Source: Atopsyche davidsoni
Lineage: Eukaryota > Arthropoda > Insecta > Trichoptera > Hydrobiosidae
Reading direction: 5' to 3'
DNA length: 64,000 nucleotides
Assembly (NCBI GenBank): GCA_022113835.1
Contig: JAILWY010000002.1
Span: 4,008,501 to 4,072,500, forward strand
Numbering within the stretch: the stretch's first letter is position 1; each line of letters starts with the position of its first letter. The notes beneath the pieces are model-generated. The model did not search any database. It had not been told where the DNA came from and saw nothing but the letters and a program-made list of their open reading frames with translations. The translations under genes and the position numbers were made by a program. Shown here one piece after another: positions 1 through 10,400 of this stretch.

Positions 1-527
1 TCCAAAGAGAGTATCGGGTATTTGTTAGTTCGGTAAAACAAAAACTACTAGTAATCAAGTGTTTTTTTATTGTTGATTATAAGAATACAAAATGGAAAAT
101 TATTTCGAAAAGATGATGTGACCGTTACGCGCTGTTAGCACTCTTCTAATCTGGAACGAAGATTGCTGATAACACGCTGACACATAGCCCTCGATATTGC
201 TGCTATTTCTGACCTGATGTTTTGTTTCGTCGGATTACTCTCATAAATCCTAATTTTAAGGTATCCCCATACGAAATAGTCAAGAGGGCTAAGGTCGGGG
301 CTTCTGGGAGGCCAGTTGATGTTACCTCTATGTGAAATGACCATATTAGGGAATAATTCGGTATCAGCTTCAATTGATTGCTTGGATGTATGACAAGTGG
401 CCCCGTCTTGTTGGAACCACGTTCTTGAGTTGAAACCTTAAAACTCCAGCAAATCTGGGCCCAAAAGTTTTCGCAGCACATCGCAATAATGGTCACTATT
501 CACATTCACCCGATACTCTTTTTGGAC
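1..527 (-). mobile_element. Mariner-superfamily deletion derivative
   Basis: A short transposon copy whose two ends are inverted relative to each other. Positions 1-20 read TCCAAAGAGAGTATCGGGTA on the plus strand and 506-525 give nearly the same 20 bases on the minus strand (18 of 20). Outside the right end lies CTGTATA, the sort of TA-containing flank mariner elements use. Between the ends is only the C-terminal part of a transposase (separate entry), so the N-terminal DNA-binding half has been lost by internal deletion. The left end is at the edge of the window, so its outermost bases and target duplication cannot be seen. It cannot move by itself; with matching ends it could in principle be mobilised by a related transposase elsewhere. 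Confidence 0.6.
135..526 (-). pseudogene. Mariner-like transposase C-terminal fragment, DD41D type, one stop
   Basis: The minus-strand frame reads from about 526 to a stop at 135 and is open except for one TAA at 440-438. It shows WFQQDGATCHT, the block with the second catalytic Asp (codon 407-405), then WPPRSPDLSPLDYF, the block with the third (codon 281-279). Forty-one residues separate the two Asp, which is the spacing of the DD41D (rosa-like) lineage known from insects rather than the 34 of classical mariner. The GYLK segment that follows the third Asp in this superfamily is also present. The first catalytic Asp and the helix-turn-helix region are missing, and with the stop it cannot encode an active enzyme. 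The family call is firm; the lineage call rests on spacing alone. Confidence 0.75.
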
Positions 528-533
528 TCCCTG

Positions 534-1933
534 TATAAAATGGGTCGTGAATGTTTTATATTAACTAATAAATCAGCTGAATTTAATGTAAATTATTTTT
601 TTATTGAAATATATGAAAATTGTTAGTTTTTTTAATGTCCCATTGATGTGTCTAAAGTATTTTAAAAGCGAAAGCTGATTTTAATATTTTTGTAAAGAAT
701 GTCTAGCGTTATTATTTTTACCCTTATTTATTATTTTTCATCTCCCCGTCCCCTCTCGCCTTTCAATTTTTTGCCATCAAAGCACATACTTGTGTGAAAG
801 CAAAAAAAATATTCAAGCAAATCCTAAAAAAACACGAATTTGGGGGATATTCGATACGATATCAAATAAATACACAAAAATATGAGAGCATATTGGTAAC
901 TTCGACAACTAAAGCAGTCGACCATGCCGGCATGTACGTCCAGCAGATTTTAATTTGATATTCTAATAATTTGTTTCCAAAGGTGAATTGCACATAATTT
1001 TATCAATAATTTGTTACAGTCAACTGCTGAAAATTTGTAATTCTCGACATATAATAATTGATTTGGATTTTTGGGTGTTGAGCTTTCGTTGAAATGTCGA
1101 AGAAGTAAGAAGCGATAATCTCAAGCAGCCCAACGGCTGCCAAAATTCACGAACATCAAAAATGGATATTACTTTCCATTGACTCGGTGAAGCTTACATT
1201 TTTTAGATTTAAAAATCAGTTTGCGGTTTATTCTTGTCAAACATTATTTTAAATCTCAAATTTTATAACTTAAGTTTCAAAATAACTTGCGGTGAAATTC
1301 ATTTTACTAGGGCCAACGTAATCCTCAAAATAAATTCTTACCTCATCTTCACGAAGCACCACTATGTATATAAAAATACAATTTCACTGACCGAAATTCA
1401 GGGAAGCAACCACTACAAAAGATAAATACATTTGACCGTAAACCCACCCTCCTGTCTCCTTGGAAACCACCCCTTTTGCCATCCCTCTCGTATAGCGCAA
1501 ACTTTGAAAAGCTTACAGGGGACGACACAAACTAGAAGTTATGTACTAGAAAATATAGATCCCTTTACTTTGGCATTTGATTAACTATAAATTGATTAAA
1601 CTTGTTCATGTTTGTACTACTCACTTCACCATGAGTCGTTCTAATGAAATTCTTAGGGAACGTATTGCCTTGTTTATTTATAAAAAAACCAATAAACACT
1701 CCAGCAAGTATTCTATATTTATTTTTTTATTTATATTGTTATAAGATTTTATGCGTTGCTAATATTTGCTGAAATCAGAAATAATATAAACCAGTTTTTA
1801 ATTGATAAGTTACTGGAATAAAAAGGGTATAAGTCATACGATATAATTTAACACATTTTAAAATCTGTATTTGCTGGTTTTGTAAGAATAGTTATTATAT
1901 AACATAACGTATTCAAATTTACATAAATAATAA
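534..1933. other. AT-rich stretch without genes
   Basis: No gene is supported here. Short frames (for example 1234-1425) are AT-rich chance frames. The only structured part is a probable dispersed-repeat fragment at about 1068-1156, listed separately. Confidence 0.6.
1068..1156 (+). repeat. Dispersed repeat D, copy 1
   Basis: This copy contains GGGTGTTGAGC and, further on, AACGGCTGCCAAAA followed by ACGAACAT. Related pieces lie at about 29269-29312 (GGGTGTTGAGCGGCTTGAAG), 39328-39365 on the other strand, 48930-49000 on the other strand, and 52545-52602 (AACGGCTGCCAAAA again). The pieces overlap only partly and each is under 100 bp, so the family is real but poorly defined. It has no recognisable coding content or terminal structure. 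Confidence 0.4.
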
Positions 1934-2170
1934 CTAATATGATTAGGCACATTAGTTCATATATAGAAGATGAATTAAAGAAACTCTCAGAAAAATATCA
2001 TCGTGATTTGTGCGGGATTTGAACCCACATCCCTTGGTTATTTTTCTGAGAGTTTCTTTAAGTCATCTTCTATATATGAATTATCTAATCTTATTAGTAA
2101 TAATATAATAAACCCATGATGGGTAATAAATACGCATCTGATTGACGTTTAATAAAAAAATCGACATATA
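1934..2170 (-). mobile_element. TRM element, foldback copy
   Basis: This is a copy of the dispersed tRNA-containing element TRM. The left end CTAATATGATTAGGCACATT at 1934 is answered by its inverted, slightly diverged partner ending at 2097. The arms run through ATAGAAGATGA and AAGAAACTCTCAGAAAAATA and form a stem of about 60 bp. The loop keeps only the 3' part of the tRNA-like unit (GGGATTTGAACCCACATCC, a T-arm read on the minus strand). To the right follows the type A tail, with AACCCATGATGGGTAA and GATTGACGTTTAATAA. The head upstream of the anticodon loop is missing, so this copy has no A box. Confidence 0.75.
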
Positions 2171-2175
2171 AATAA

Positions 2176-3089
2176 TAACAGCATGCCTGCTTTTTTAATC
2201 GTAGATTTCACTTATGACTATCTGCTACTGAAATACTAAAAAAAAAACATTAATAATTTATTTCCAATATATTTGAGAAATACAATATGAAAACATTGAA
2301 TTATTTTAAGGTCGTAATCTCGTTACCGCAAATTCAAATCTGTTTATTTTTACGTATAGTGAGTAATATATATATTCCAGTGTAAATATTACACAGACAA
2401 AAATACAAACAAAACCCTGTATTTTAAGTACAGTGTTTTGTTTATCAATCTAATAACAATATTCAATAAGCCTTGTTTGTGCAATCTACGCCAGCATACG
2501 CGGCCCGGCTCTACTTTATCGGCAATATTTTTTCAGCCAATAAAGTGTAGCCCAGAGGGCGCGTGTTGATATTAAAAACGTTTTTGTGATATTGCCTTCC
2601 GGCCGCTGCAGCTGCGCGGGATAAATGATATTTCAAATTTAAATATCGACCGCCATTGCGGCCGGAGCGTTCCGCTTTCGGACGGCCGTTTCCGGAGTCG
2701 GCCATTTTGAGGATCGCGCGAAATGGCGGCGCTTCTGCGGAGTCCGAGCGGCCCTGCATTCACGTCAGTCGGACTCGTTTAATTTAAATTTTAAATGCGC
2801 CGTTCGCAGTAACGGCAGCCCCGCTCGGATGTATTCGGGTCCCTTGTAATTGCGTTTGATTACTAAGTGGTTCGTTTGAAACTCGTTTGAGTAAATCTTT
2901 ACTGTTCTGTAAAGCGGTGCTTTGGAAAAAATATCGCCGAAAGAACTCATAAAAGAACAATCTAAATAATAATGCTCTCGCATATTGATACAATCTCACA
3001 AAATTTTAAGTTTTCTGAAGGAACCGGCAGTGAGAAATAGCGTTTTGAAGAAAAGCTCGAAACTGATCTATTCATTATTGTTACTATTA
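2176..3089. other. Gene-free stretch with a GC-rich island at 2490-2850
   Basis: 2490-2850 is CpG-rich and stands out from AT-rich surroundings. It contains GCCATTTT at 2701 and, inverted, AAATGGCGGC at 2721-2730, plus CGCCATTGCGG near 2650. These resemble PHO/YY1 sites. Frames across it (2511-2763) overlap in several phases, as expected when GC-rich DNA lacks stops, and none resembles a known protein. A regulatory island is possible but not shown. Confidence 0.3.
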
Positions 3090-3337
3090 CTAATATGCTT
3101 AGGCACATTAGTTCATATATAGAAGATGAATTAAAGAAACTCTCAGAAAAATATCATCGTGATTTGTGTGGGATTTGAACCCACATCCTCTGGTTTACAT
3201 GCCCGGTGTACTAACCCTTGTACTAACGAATCACTTCCGTTTATCGAGAGCCCGGCCAACCAATATTAGTAATAATATGATAAACCCGTAATGGGTAATA
3301 CGCATCTGATTGACGTTTAATAAAAAAATCGACATAT
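3090..3337 (-). mobile_element. TRM element with complete tRNA-like unit
   Basis: This copy has the best preserved tRNA-like unit of the family. From the left it reads the end CTAATATGCTTAGGCACATT, the core (CTCTCAGAAAAATATCATCG), the tRNA-like unit on the minus strand (3161-3232), and a 5' flank that includes TTATCGAGAGCCCGGCCAAC. It then runs into ATTAGTAATAATATGATAAA and the type A tail (AACCCGTAATGGGTAATACG, GATTGACGTTTAATAAAAAA). In transcription order (minus strand) the tRNA-like head comes before the core, as in a SINE. The type A tail at the right end is on the plus strand, so the copy is a junction of two opposed parts. Confidence 0.8.
3161..3232 (-). other. tRNA-like unit with Pol III A and B boxes (not a functional tRNA)
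   Basis: The unit is 72 nt, the size of a tRNA. An acceptor-like stem pairs GATTCGT with ACAAATC with one mismatch. The D arm is GTAC-AAGGGTTA-GTAC. The T arm is GTGGG-TTCAAAT-CCCAC. The A box TAGTACAAGGGT fits TRGYNNARNNGG at 11 of 12 positions, and the B box GGTTCAAATCC fits GGTTCRANNCC exactly. The anticodon region GGGCATGTAAACC resembles that of tRNA-Thr(UGU) but has A where tRNAs have U33, so it is a tRNA relic serving as an internal promoter, not a translation tRNA. The Thr parentage is a guess. Confidence 0.7.
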
Positions 3338-3524
3338 GTACATTATTGTTACATCAAACAACAGCTATTTTTCAATATAAAAATTATTTTTAACGAAACA
3401 TTATGTCTTAATTTGACAAGCTTGGCCGTTGTTCATTAAAACATCCGATTAAGTTTTACCCATGCCCCGACGAATTTCAAAGTTGTTGAGCCAAATCCTC
3501 ATTCCCAGCTTTCGGTCTAGATGA

Positions 3525-3572
3525 CAGCCGAGTGGTTAGACGTTGACACTAGATCGAGAAGTCCCAATCCCC
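3525..3572 (+). repeat. Possible tRNA-like (Leu/Ser-type) SINE head scrap
   Basis: CAGCCGAGTGGTTAGACG at 3525-3542 closely resembles the A-box region of Leu/Ser tRNAs. A poor B-box-like AAGTCCCAATCCCC follows about 20 bp later, too close for an intact tRNA. At most this is a degraded SINE head, and chance is possible. Confidence 0.3.
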
Positions 3573-4067
3573 AACTAAATAATCAGAATCAGGACGTTTT
3601 CACCTAAATCGTGTATTCTAATTTCAGATCACATATTAATAGTTAAAAACATACTAATTGACCGATTAAAAATATGGCAGTATAAAATATAATACCAAAT
3701 AGCTTATGGCTATAAAAACGATACTCACTCTCGGGTAGATACGCATCCAAAGTGGATCCTTTATCTTTTTGCACAAATAAGATTCACCATATGCGGGAAT
3801 ACGTTCAGGGGTAATATAATGTTTCATATTTTACGACAGCAATATTCGAAATTTCTCATTTATTAACTTAATTACCCCATAAAGGCGAAAGCATCCGAAA
3901 AGCCCCGACATTACCGCCGAGCTAAAACCGCGCTTGCACCTATCGCACGCCACTGATCATTTAAAAACAAAGCCCATATCCTATGAAATATTTTTATGTT
4001 CGCTCTAATAAGAGATTGTCTTAGACCTACACATATTTTTTTTTTTTAAATATGTTTTTTATAATCA

Positions 4068-4172
4068 GTTCCCATGCGAAATGACGAGAGGTGGGATTAC
4101 AAAACACAGGTGAAAACACAGGTGGGATTCAAACCTGCACATCATGACTATTGCTATTGTAAAACTGGTTGT
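4068..4172 (-). repeat. Second tRNA-related SINE family, fragment 1
   Basis: CCCATGCGAAATGACGAGAG is followed by GGTGGGATT repeats and GGATTCAAACCTGCACATCA. Read on the minus strand the latter gives GGTTTGAATCCC, close to a B box. A related fragment lies at 25822-25880 (CCCACATAAAATGACGAGAT, then a diverged B-box region). A short internal duplication (ACACAGGTG, AAACACAGGTGGGATT) is present. The A box is not visible. Confidence 0.4.
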
Positions 4173-5770
4173 ATGCATAATAAACATGTATAGCTAAAAA
4201 ATACTGAAATATTAAATAATTTGAAAATGCATCTAAAATAGTTTGAATCTTTTAAATGGATAATAATATTGTAAAATAGCTTTTTTTTCTATTTTAGTCA
4301 ATTTAATCGTAGATCTTCAAATGTAAAGTTTTACAAAATATTTTATTATTAATCATTTCAAAATATTTTTAAAAATAGCTTTAACATTTTGAAAAGGTTA
4401 ATCAAATATTTTGGGATTCATCTAATACAGTTTCAATGATGTTTTTCCTTTTTTGTTTATGTTAAGTTTAATAAAAGTTTCCTAATCATAATTAAAAACA
4501 AATAATAACGTAAATAACAGTTGGTTTAATCTATTTTACAAATTATATAATCACCGATACAAACAAATACAGTTCAAAATATTGTCTCACCAACCACCAA
4601 AGCAAATTTATGGGTTATAGAATTTAAAAGCAATAGATCTTAAATCTGATCTCAGTGGTACACATACCAACTTTAAACCGCATACGTAAAAAAATGAAAA
4701 GATACCTAATGTTTTGTAAGAATCTTTACATATGTGTGGGGTGGAGGGTAGAGGGTAGAGATGCACAATAAATAGGTAACGGTTCGCACCCCTCGACTAT
4801 CGAATAAAGCACTTGCCAACAGCGGAGAGTACAGGTGGGCTCTTTGTCCTCTTCCCCTAGCCGTGTTTGGAAGTACCCGATGGGGTTGGTGAACCACGCG
4901 GGCAATGCTACCAAACTAATACAGCTGATAGGGGATGTTTTACCTCATTTTTTTATTTTGAATATATTTATATTTTCAGACATTTTTAATTTCTATTGGT
5001 AAATTCTCGTGGTAATTTTCCAATTTGTTTATGTACATCATGTAGAGATACTTTTTTTTTACGTGGGCTACGGATTTCGCAACGATGCATAATTCCAAAA
5101 ATGAGAACGTTCATATAAATATTGTAGTATTATCAAAATAAAATATTAAGAATTGAACTTATTTGCGTGTTTTTGTAGTACATTTGTAAAAAAGAATACA
5201 CTTCCAGCTATTGAGACCTAAATAATAAAAAAATACTTCAACAAGGATCATCCCTTCACATCCGTGAGAAGTACAAAAAGATTCAAGATAACTGGCAAAG
5301 AAGAGCGATTGTGAGGGAGTCTGGGACGGGGTGAGATAAACCCCCGCTGGATAAGGGTTGCGGCCAGCGCAGTCCGACGGGGTGGGTCCTCCTTACCCCT
5401 ATTAATTAAGACTACAGAAGACTTGGTCAAACAAACGTGTGGTAGTGAATGGGTTGCAGCAAATAGTTACATTAATTTTGTTTCACAGAGAAGAGGGTTG
5501 TGTAAATTTAACGTGTATTTAAATTTTATGTTTTGTAAATAAAACAAATAAACCTATCACCATACTTATATTATAATATATATAATTAATATTGCAATTA
5601 TTTATAAATGAGTTTCAATTAAGTCGTTATACAATAAATGGATTGCTTGACTTATAAGAATTAATATCCTAAATCAAGGGAGAAAATATTAACGCTAATA
5701 AAAAAAATATATAAGAGGTCAAAGTATACCTTTAAATTGAATTTGTTTTAATTTATGTATTCTGATTAAT

Positions 5771-6120
5771 AATGATGAAGTACATTTTTTCAAATATTGA
5801 AAATTGATTAAAGAAACTCTCAAAAAAATATCATCGTGAATTTTGTGGGATGGCCGGTGCATTACCAATTATACTAACAAATCACTGGTACTTAGCAATA
5901 ATTTTTAACAATCATATCCTATAAGTGAAACAACGTATTTATTATGCCAATTAAAATTGGTAATGCACCGGCCATGTAAGTTTGGGGATGTGGGTTCAAA
6001 TCCTACACAAATAACGATGATCTTTTTGACGATGATTAAGTACATTTTTTCTGAGAGAAATCAATCAATAAAACCTGTATAGGCACAATCGTACTTCCTG
6101 TGAGACGGTCTTCACAAAAA
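5771..6120 (+). mobile_element. TRM element, type B tail
   Basis: The left arm starts with AATGATGAAGTACATTTTTT and carries the inverted core and an inverted head fragment (GGCCGGTGCATTACCAATTA). The right part has the head in plus orientation (AATTGGTAATGCACCGGCCA), the B box GGTTCAAATCC at 5993-6003, a diverged core, and the type B tail (GTATAGGCACAATCGTACTT, then GTGAGACGGTCTTCAC and an A run). The centre ATTATGCCAATTAAAATTGG is shared with the other type B copies, so sequence upstream of the tRNA-like head belongs to the element. The tail's GTGAGACGGTCTTCAC is nearly self-complementary and could form a 3' hairpin. Confidence 0.75.
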
Positions 6121-9100
6121 CCAATAATTTATTCTGATTAAGTTTAAGATACACAGGGGCACGTTTTTATTTTATTTAAAAAATAAAATATATGCATGTT
6201 TATTTTAGTTTATCGATTTTGATACAGCCAAACAAGACATACGTTTAGAGTCATGTACAGCAGATGCATGCATTATTTACGGGGTGAGTTACTGCACTGG
6301 GCCCAACCCCTCTGTCTGCCCGGCCAGTGTTTTACGCCTTGGTGCCCACCCACCCCCGCCCCTCCAGATCTCCCACTTTGCATGTGACGCTCTTGGGGTT
6401 GCGAAAACTCCTCGACACGGGTTCCGGTCTGTGATTACCGAAGGAGCGGTTTCCTAAGACCGGAACTTTCTAGCTGCACGAAAATGAACAACTCCGAACA
6501 CACTTGTGAATTTATGTATTATTGTTACAAGTGATTTCAACCTTTTTACAAACACCTTGAGACTTTGTATACTCCAACTAAAGACATATGAAACATGAGC
6601 GAATTCATTTAAAATGTATTTTTAAATATTATTAGTTTCATGAGAGTTAAGTTTGCAATTTATTTGATTACTTCTAGAGGTAATAAACAAGCTATAGGCT
6701 AAAATATATTTAGCCAGTAAGTTTGTTTGGACCGTAATATTCAGATAATAACAGACATGTGATAAATTCTGCTGTTTTTTGAAACACACAAATTTTTTTG
6801 TAAGTATATCGATATAATATTGAACGCAAAGGTCTTATTGTTAAATTTAGATACGGATTTATAAATTACTCTGTGAAGCAAGATTCACTGTAAAGGTATA
6901 TCAGAATTTTACGTAAAAAGATTGTCGAAAGGTTTTGTACATAAGCATCAATCTTTAAGAGTTTGTTTAAAGGAGAGTTCTGCTTCGTAACTCTCCTCAA
7001 ATATTTGAAAGCACTTGCTTTTGTAGTTTCTTGAATAACGCTTTAAATTGGCCTCCAGGTGAAAGCAACGCCCGTCGACCAGGTAGGAGAAGATAATAAG
7101 ACCGCCGTACTACCCGAAGCACGACCAAGTATGAAGCAGCAACCAAGCTAGACAACTATTTGCAATTTTCATTGAAAATTTACAATTTAAGTATTCTGTG
7201 CGGAGAAAATTTAAACAAATAACTCATTCCTCAGCACAGATTAGAAAAAATTGCTTTGAAAATAAAAGCTTAACCTTTCACTAGGCAAATAAAGACAAAT
7301 GGTATTACATTTGACTTTTTTTTGCAGTGTTTTTTCGCTGTTGCGTGTGGGTAGTAAAAAAATAAATAAATCGTAAAAAATCTAATTTAAAAAATATATT
7401 TGCTAAGTAATGAATAGCTTTACAATATAATATTTTATTTACATTCGATTAAATTAAAATCCAGAATAAAACGTGACGTCAAAACAGTATATAATTCAAC
7501 ATCAACTTTGCATTAAAACATTCAATTTTAAATCTATCTACATCGATACGCTTGACAACACGAAAAAAAAATGATTTTTAATTATTTTTTTTGGTATTAG
7601 CATCCGTAAAATCAATTCAAATTAAATATTGTTAAATAATAACTATGTTTAAAAACAAAGCATTTTAAATATTTAACACTTGCTTGAGTTTTTATAAAAT
7701 CCATAAGTTAATTTTTTTCCTAAAAATCATTGATAAAGAGTTGTACAGTCAATATTTTCATATTATAACATTCATTCATTTGATATTTCGCTTTATTCTG
7801 AAAGCTTATCTGAATATTTGAAATGAGGCTACACAAAGGTAGTCTTCGTTACGAGGTTACGAGGGCTTTGCTACAGCCGAGGTAGGCTGTGCTGCGAGCA
7901 GACCGCAGGCCGTATTTCACTACCCCTGACCGCAGAAGCTATGGCTACAACCAAACACACTATCCTATATAATTATTTTACGAAAAGTCAGCGCTCGCTG
8001 TGGTATTAAGTAATATCTTTTTACGAGGCAACAAAAGTGAGGCAATTTTGTAATATTATTAAAATTTAATGCCGTAGTAAAAGTAGTTTTGAGATAAAGT
8101 AATTTTTCGGTTTACCTTGTACGGATTAACCGGGATATAGTACATATTCGGGAAGAGCATGATGCTATATTTTTATGAGATTACACACACATAAACGAAA
8201 AACATGAATGACAAAATGAGTAGAAAATTGTCCTATACTTTTTTATTGTCAGCGCCTTTTAAGGGCATTGTAAAACTTCCCAACGAAGCTCTTAAATATA
8301 AAAAGGGTTTACAAATAAAAATAATCGTAATATTTAAGCCTATTGGTTATTTTATACAAAGATTTATTATGTATAAATTAAGCAAGCTTTATATTGTATT
8401 CGATTCTTATCCTTGGAATCCCAAACGAAAGAAAACGCCCAAAGGAAAATGAATGAATGTCAGACTCTCAAAGTATTCATTTTCGAGATATGGGAAAATT
8501 AAGAAAGTGTCCAAAATAAGAAATATAGTCTAACATACTCGTGTAACGTTCTCAAAGGCAAAGAAGAGCAACGACAACAAGGAGAGTCCTTCATCTACTG
8601 TTGCGTCGCAAGCGAGTGATGAAGAAGCCAATAGTATTTTTTCAGTGCGGCCATTACGGTTCTACTTGTTGTTTATTCCTTTGAAGAATTACTACCCAAA
8701 GAAGTGACTCTCTAAGTTTCCATCAGCTTCCTTTATATCATAAAGACAGATAACACCGAAGCTTTGATACAGCAAAAGCTCAGCTTCTCAAGAGCTTATA
8801 AAATTCGGGCTGAGAGGGAGTACTACACTAACTCTCAAAGCTTCTAAAAGTATGCCGCTATATTTCTTTACTAACAAGTAAATAAAGCTTCCAGAAAAAG
8901 AGCGTTTACTCATTATAATCAGTAAATATCACTTCGTACGAAAAAAGATCAGGTTTGCTTCGTAGAAAGAAATTAATCTAAAACATTAAAAAATATTTTT
9001 TTTTACAAATTTAACGAATAAACATAAAACGCTAATAGCTTTATTGCGTAAAAGCTGACGAAGCTTAAATTTAATTCAATTCTGTTTATTTAATTACAAA

Positions 9101-9610
9101 AAAAAACTTAAATGTAATCAACTCTCATGATCAACATTTTTGTTTAAATAAAACGTTTTAATGTAAGTTTTTCACGTGAAACGACTATTAATATATTTAT
9201 TTTTTAGTACAAATGTAGAATATATATTTAATATAAGTACGTACGAGTATATATAAAGTAGAGCAAGTTGAGAGAAGTTTTTAGACCATAATGACAAAGT
9301 AGTATTAAATCAAACCGCACCTGAGATTCTAATTAATCTCATCTTTTTATTGTCAAACTGAATAACGAAAACGAATTGTATATTTCTTAATGTCACGAGT
9401 AATATAAAGATATAAAAATGTATTTATAATAAAATTACCAAATGAACAAACAGATAGATGATGTATCTGTAATTGCCTTTATATAAGAAGTTTATTTCAT
9501 CCAATTTTCGGAGAGAAAAAAAGGGATGAACTAACTTTTTCGGAACATTGAAGAATTTCACATATATTTACGAATCAATTATTTACAATTATTTTTTATA
9601 TACAATAGAG
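6121..9610. other. Long AT-rich stretch without genes
   Basis: I see no gene or transposon here. A GC-rich patch at 6280-6470 and moderately balanced sequence at 7040-7140, 7850-7930 and 8570-8850 have no recognisable content. The 82-codon frame at 8204-8452 is Lys/Ile-rich with AT-biased composition like its surroundings and has no known similarity, so I do not call it. Confidence 0.5.
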
Positions 9611-9611
9611 A

Positions 9612-9684
9612 CCGAAGTCCATAGATGAAACATTTACGCACATCAAACGCAGATGTGCGTAAATCTCTTCTACAGTCTGTGTAG
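9612..9684. repeat. Hairpin with perfect 13-bp core stem
   Basis: ATTTACGCACATC at 9632-9644 pairs perfectly with 9652-9664 around the 7-nt loop AAACGCA. The pairing continues imperfectly outward (AGTCCATAGATGAA against AGACTGTAGAAGAG). It could be the centre of a small foldback element. No second copy was noticed in the window. Confidence 0.5.
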
Positions 9685-9764
9685 TAATGAGCGTTCACGA
9701 CATCAGTACCGTCTGCAACAACAAAGAACCGCAACCCCAAATATACTTTTATGGAATCACAAAA

Positions 9765-9915
9765 ACAAAGGCTCGATAGAATCTCCATCGGGGAAGGGTA
9801 GCTTCACAAAACATGCGCTCGCATGCCCCGCGGGGGACTGCGCACTCAATAGCCCGGACAGTATCTCTGATTCAATTACATCTGCTTTACCCTGCATGGG
9901 CTGGGTAGAGAGACT
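9765..9915. other. GC-rich island, function unknown
   Basis: A balanced to GC-rich patch with GCATGCCCCGCGGGGGACTG. The overlapping frame 9653-9922 starts in the preceding hairpin and does not resemble a protein. Possibly regulatory; nothing decisive. Confidence 0.25.
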
Positions 9916-9937
9916 TCAATGAATTTATAATATTAAA

Positions 9938-9977
9938 TTACAACACACACACATACGCACACATACGCACACACACG

Positions 9978-10015
<38 letters not shown>
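9938..10015. repeat. (CA)n / (TA)n compound microsatellite
   Basis: A run of CA dinucleotides with interspersed CATACG and CACG variants from about 9938 to 9997 is followed by a pure TA run to 10015. It sits directly against the telomere-like run at 10016. Such compound repeats are length-variable and error-prone in assembly. Confidence 0.9.
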
Positions 10016-10017
<2 letters not shown>

Positions 10018-10035
10018 ACCTAACCTAACCTAACC
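10016..10035. repeat. Interstitial telomere-like (CCTAA)n run
   Basis: Four perfect tandem copies of TAACC, which is the complementary strand of TTAGG, the usual insect telomere repeat. The run is short and internal, so it is not a chromosome end. It may come from break repair or from an element end. Confidence 0.75.
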
Positions 10036-10054
10036 TCCCCCCTTTCCCCATTCT

Positions 10055-10400
10055 GTTGCATGTGCATACCTTGAGCGTGTATAAAAGATCGGCAACGGAG
10101 TAGTGGACTTGGAACGATTGTGAAGGGATGTGCTCTGGAAATACCTTGTCGAGGTGGGGTGGCTTTTGCTGTTGTTTCTGTGGCTTGCTGCAGAAGGAGT
10201 ATCAGATCTAAACGCCAGAGCTTTGTAAAGAAACAATTATTGGGCAGCTGCAATTCGCAAACTTTTCCTTCCAATATAAAACTGCGGTGTAGAAGGGACC
10301 CACTACACACTACACGCTACACTATTTCCCCCTTAGAAAACCATGAACACTGGCTCAGCATGAGTATATGCTCAGTAGAATGTTCGAAACCTCCTCACTC
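10055..10400 (+). repeat. Dispersed repeat C, near full-length copy
   Basis: This copy runs from GTGCATACCTTGAGCGTGTA through GGAGTAGTGGACTTGGAA, GCTTGCTGCAGAAGGAGTAT and TCAGATCTAAACGCCAGAGC to the 3' region with CCATGAACACTGGCTCAGCA. Other copies lie at 13308-13615 (minus), 14562-14625, 18225-18495, 43313-43545, 47050-47372 and 51180-51235. Copies agree in order and spacing. The best 3' ends finish with CCTCCTCTGAGGAGAGGCAC and an A/G-rich run, like the 3' tail of a LINE or a SINE that uses a LINE tail. Both strands are open for 96-121 codons here, but I recognise no protein. Confidence 0.65.

Larger units (their letters stand above)
3338..5770. other. Gene-free AT-rich stretch with SINE-like scraps and two GC patches
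   Basis: No coding gene is supported. The stretch holds possible tRNA-related scraps at 3525-3572 and 4068-4172 (separate entries). Two balanced-composition patches, at about 4730-4920 and 5280-5420, match nothing I recognise. The frames at 4706-4914 and 5248-5430 come from these patches and look like chance frames. Confidence 0.5.

Noticed and set aside
2511..2999. Overlapping minus-strand frames around the 2.5-3.0 kb island
   Set aside because: Several phases are open at once, which reflects few stops in CpG-rich DNA; no protein similarity recognised.
3161..3232. Functional tRNA gene
   Set aside because: The anticodon loop lacks U33, the acceptor stem has a mismatch, and the unit is repeated as part of a dispersed element with truncated copies.
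5993..6003. Independent Pol III gene at 5.9-6.0 kb
   Set aside because: The B box belongs to a TRM copy whose A-box half is altered; not a separate gene.
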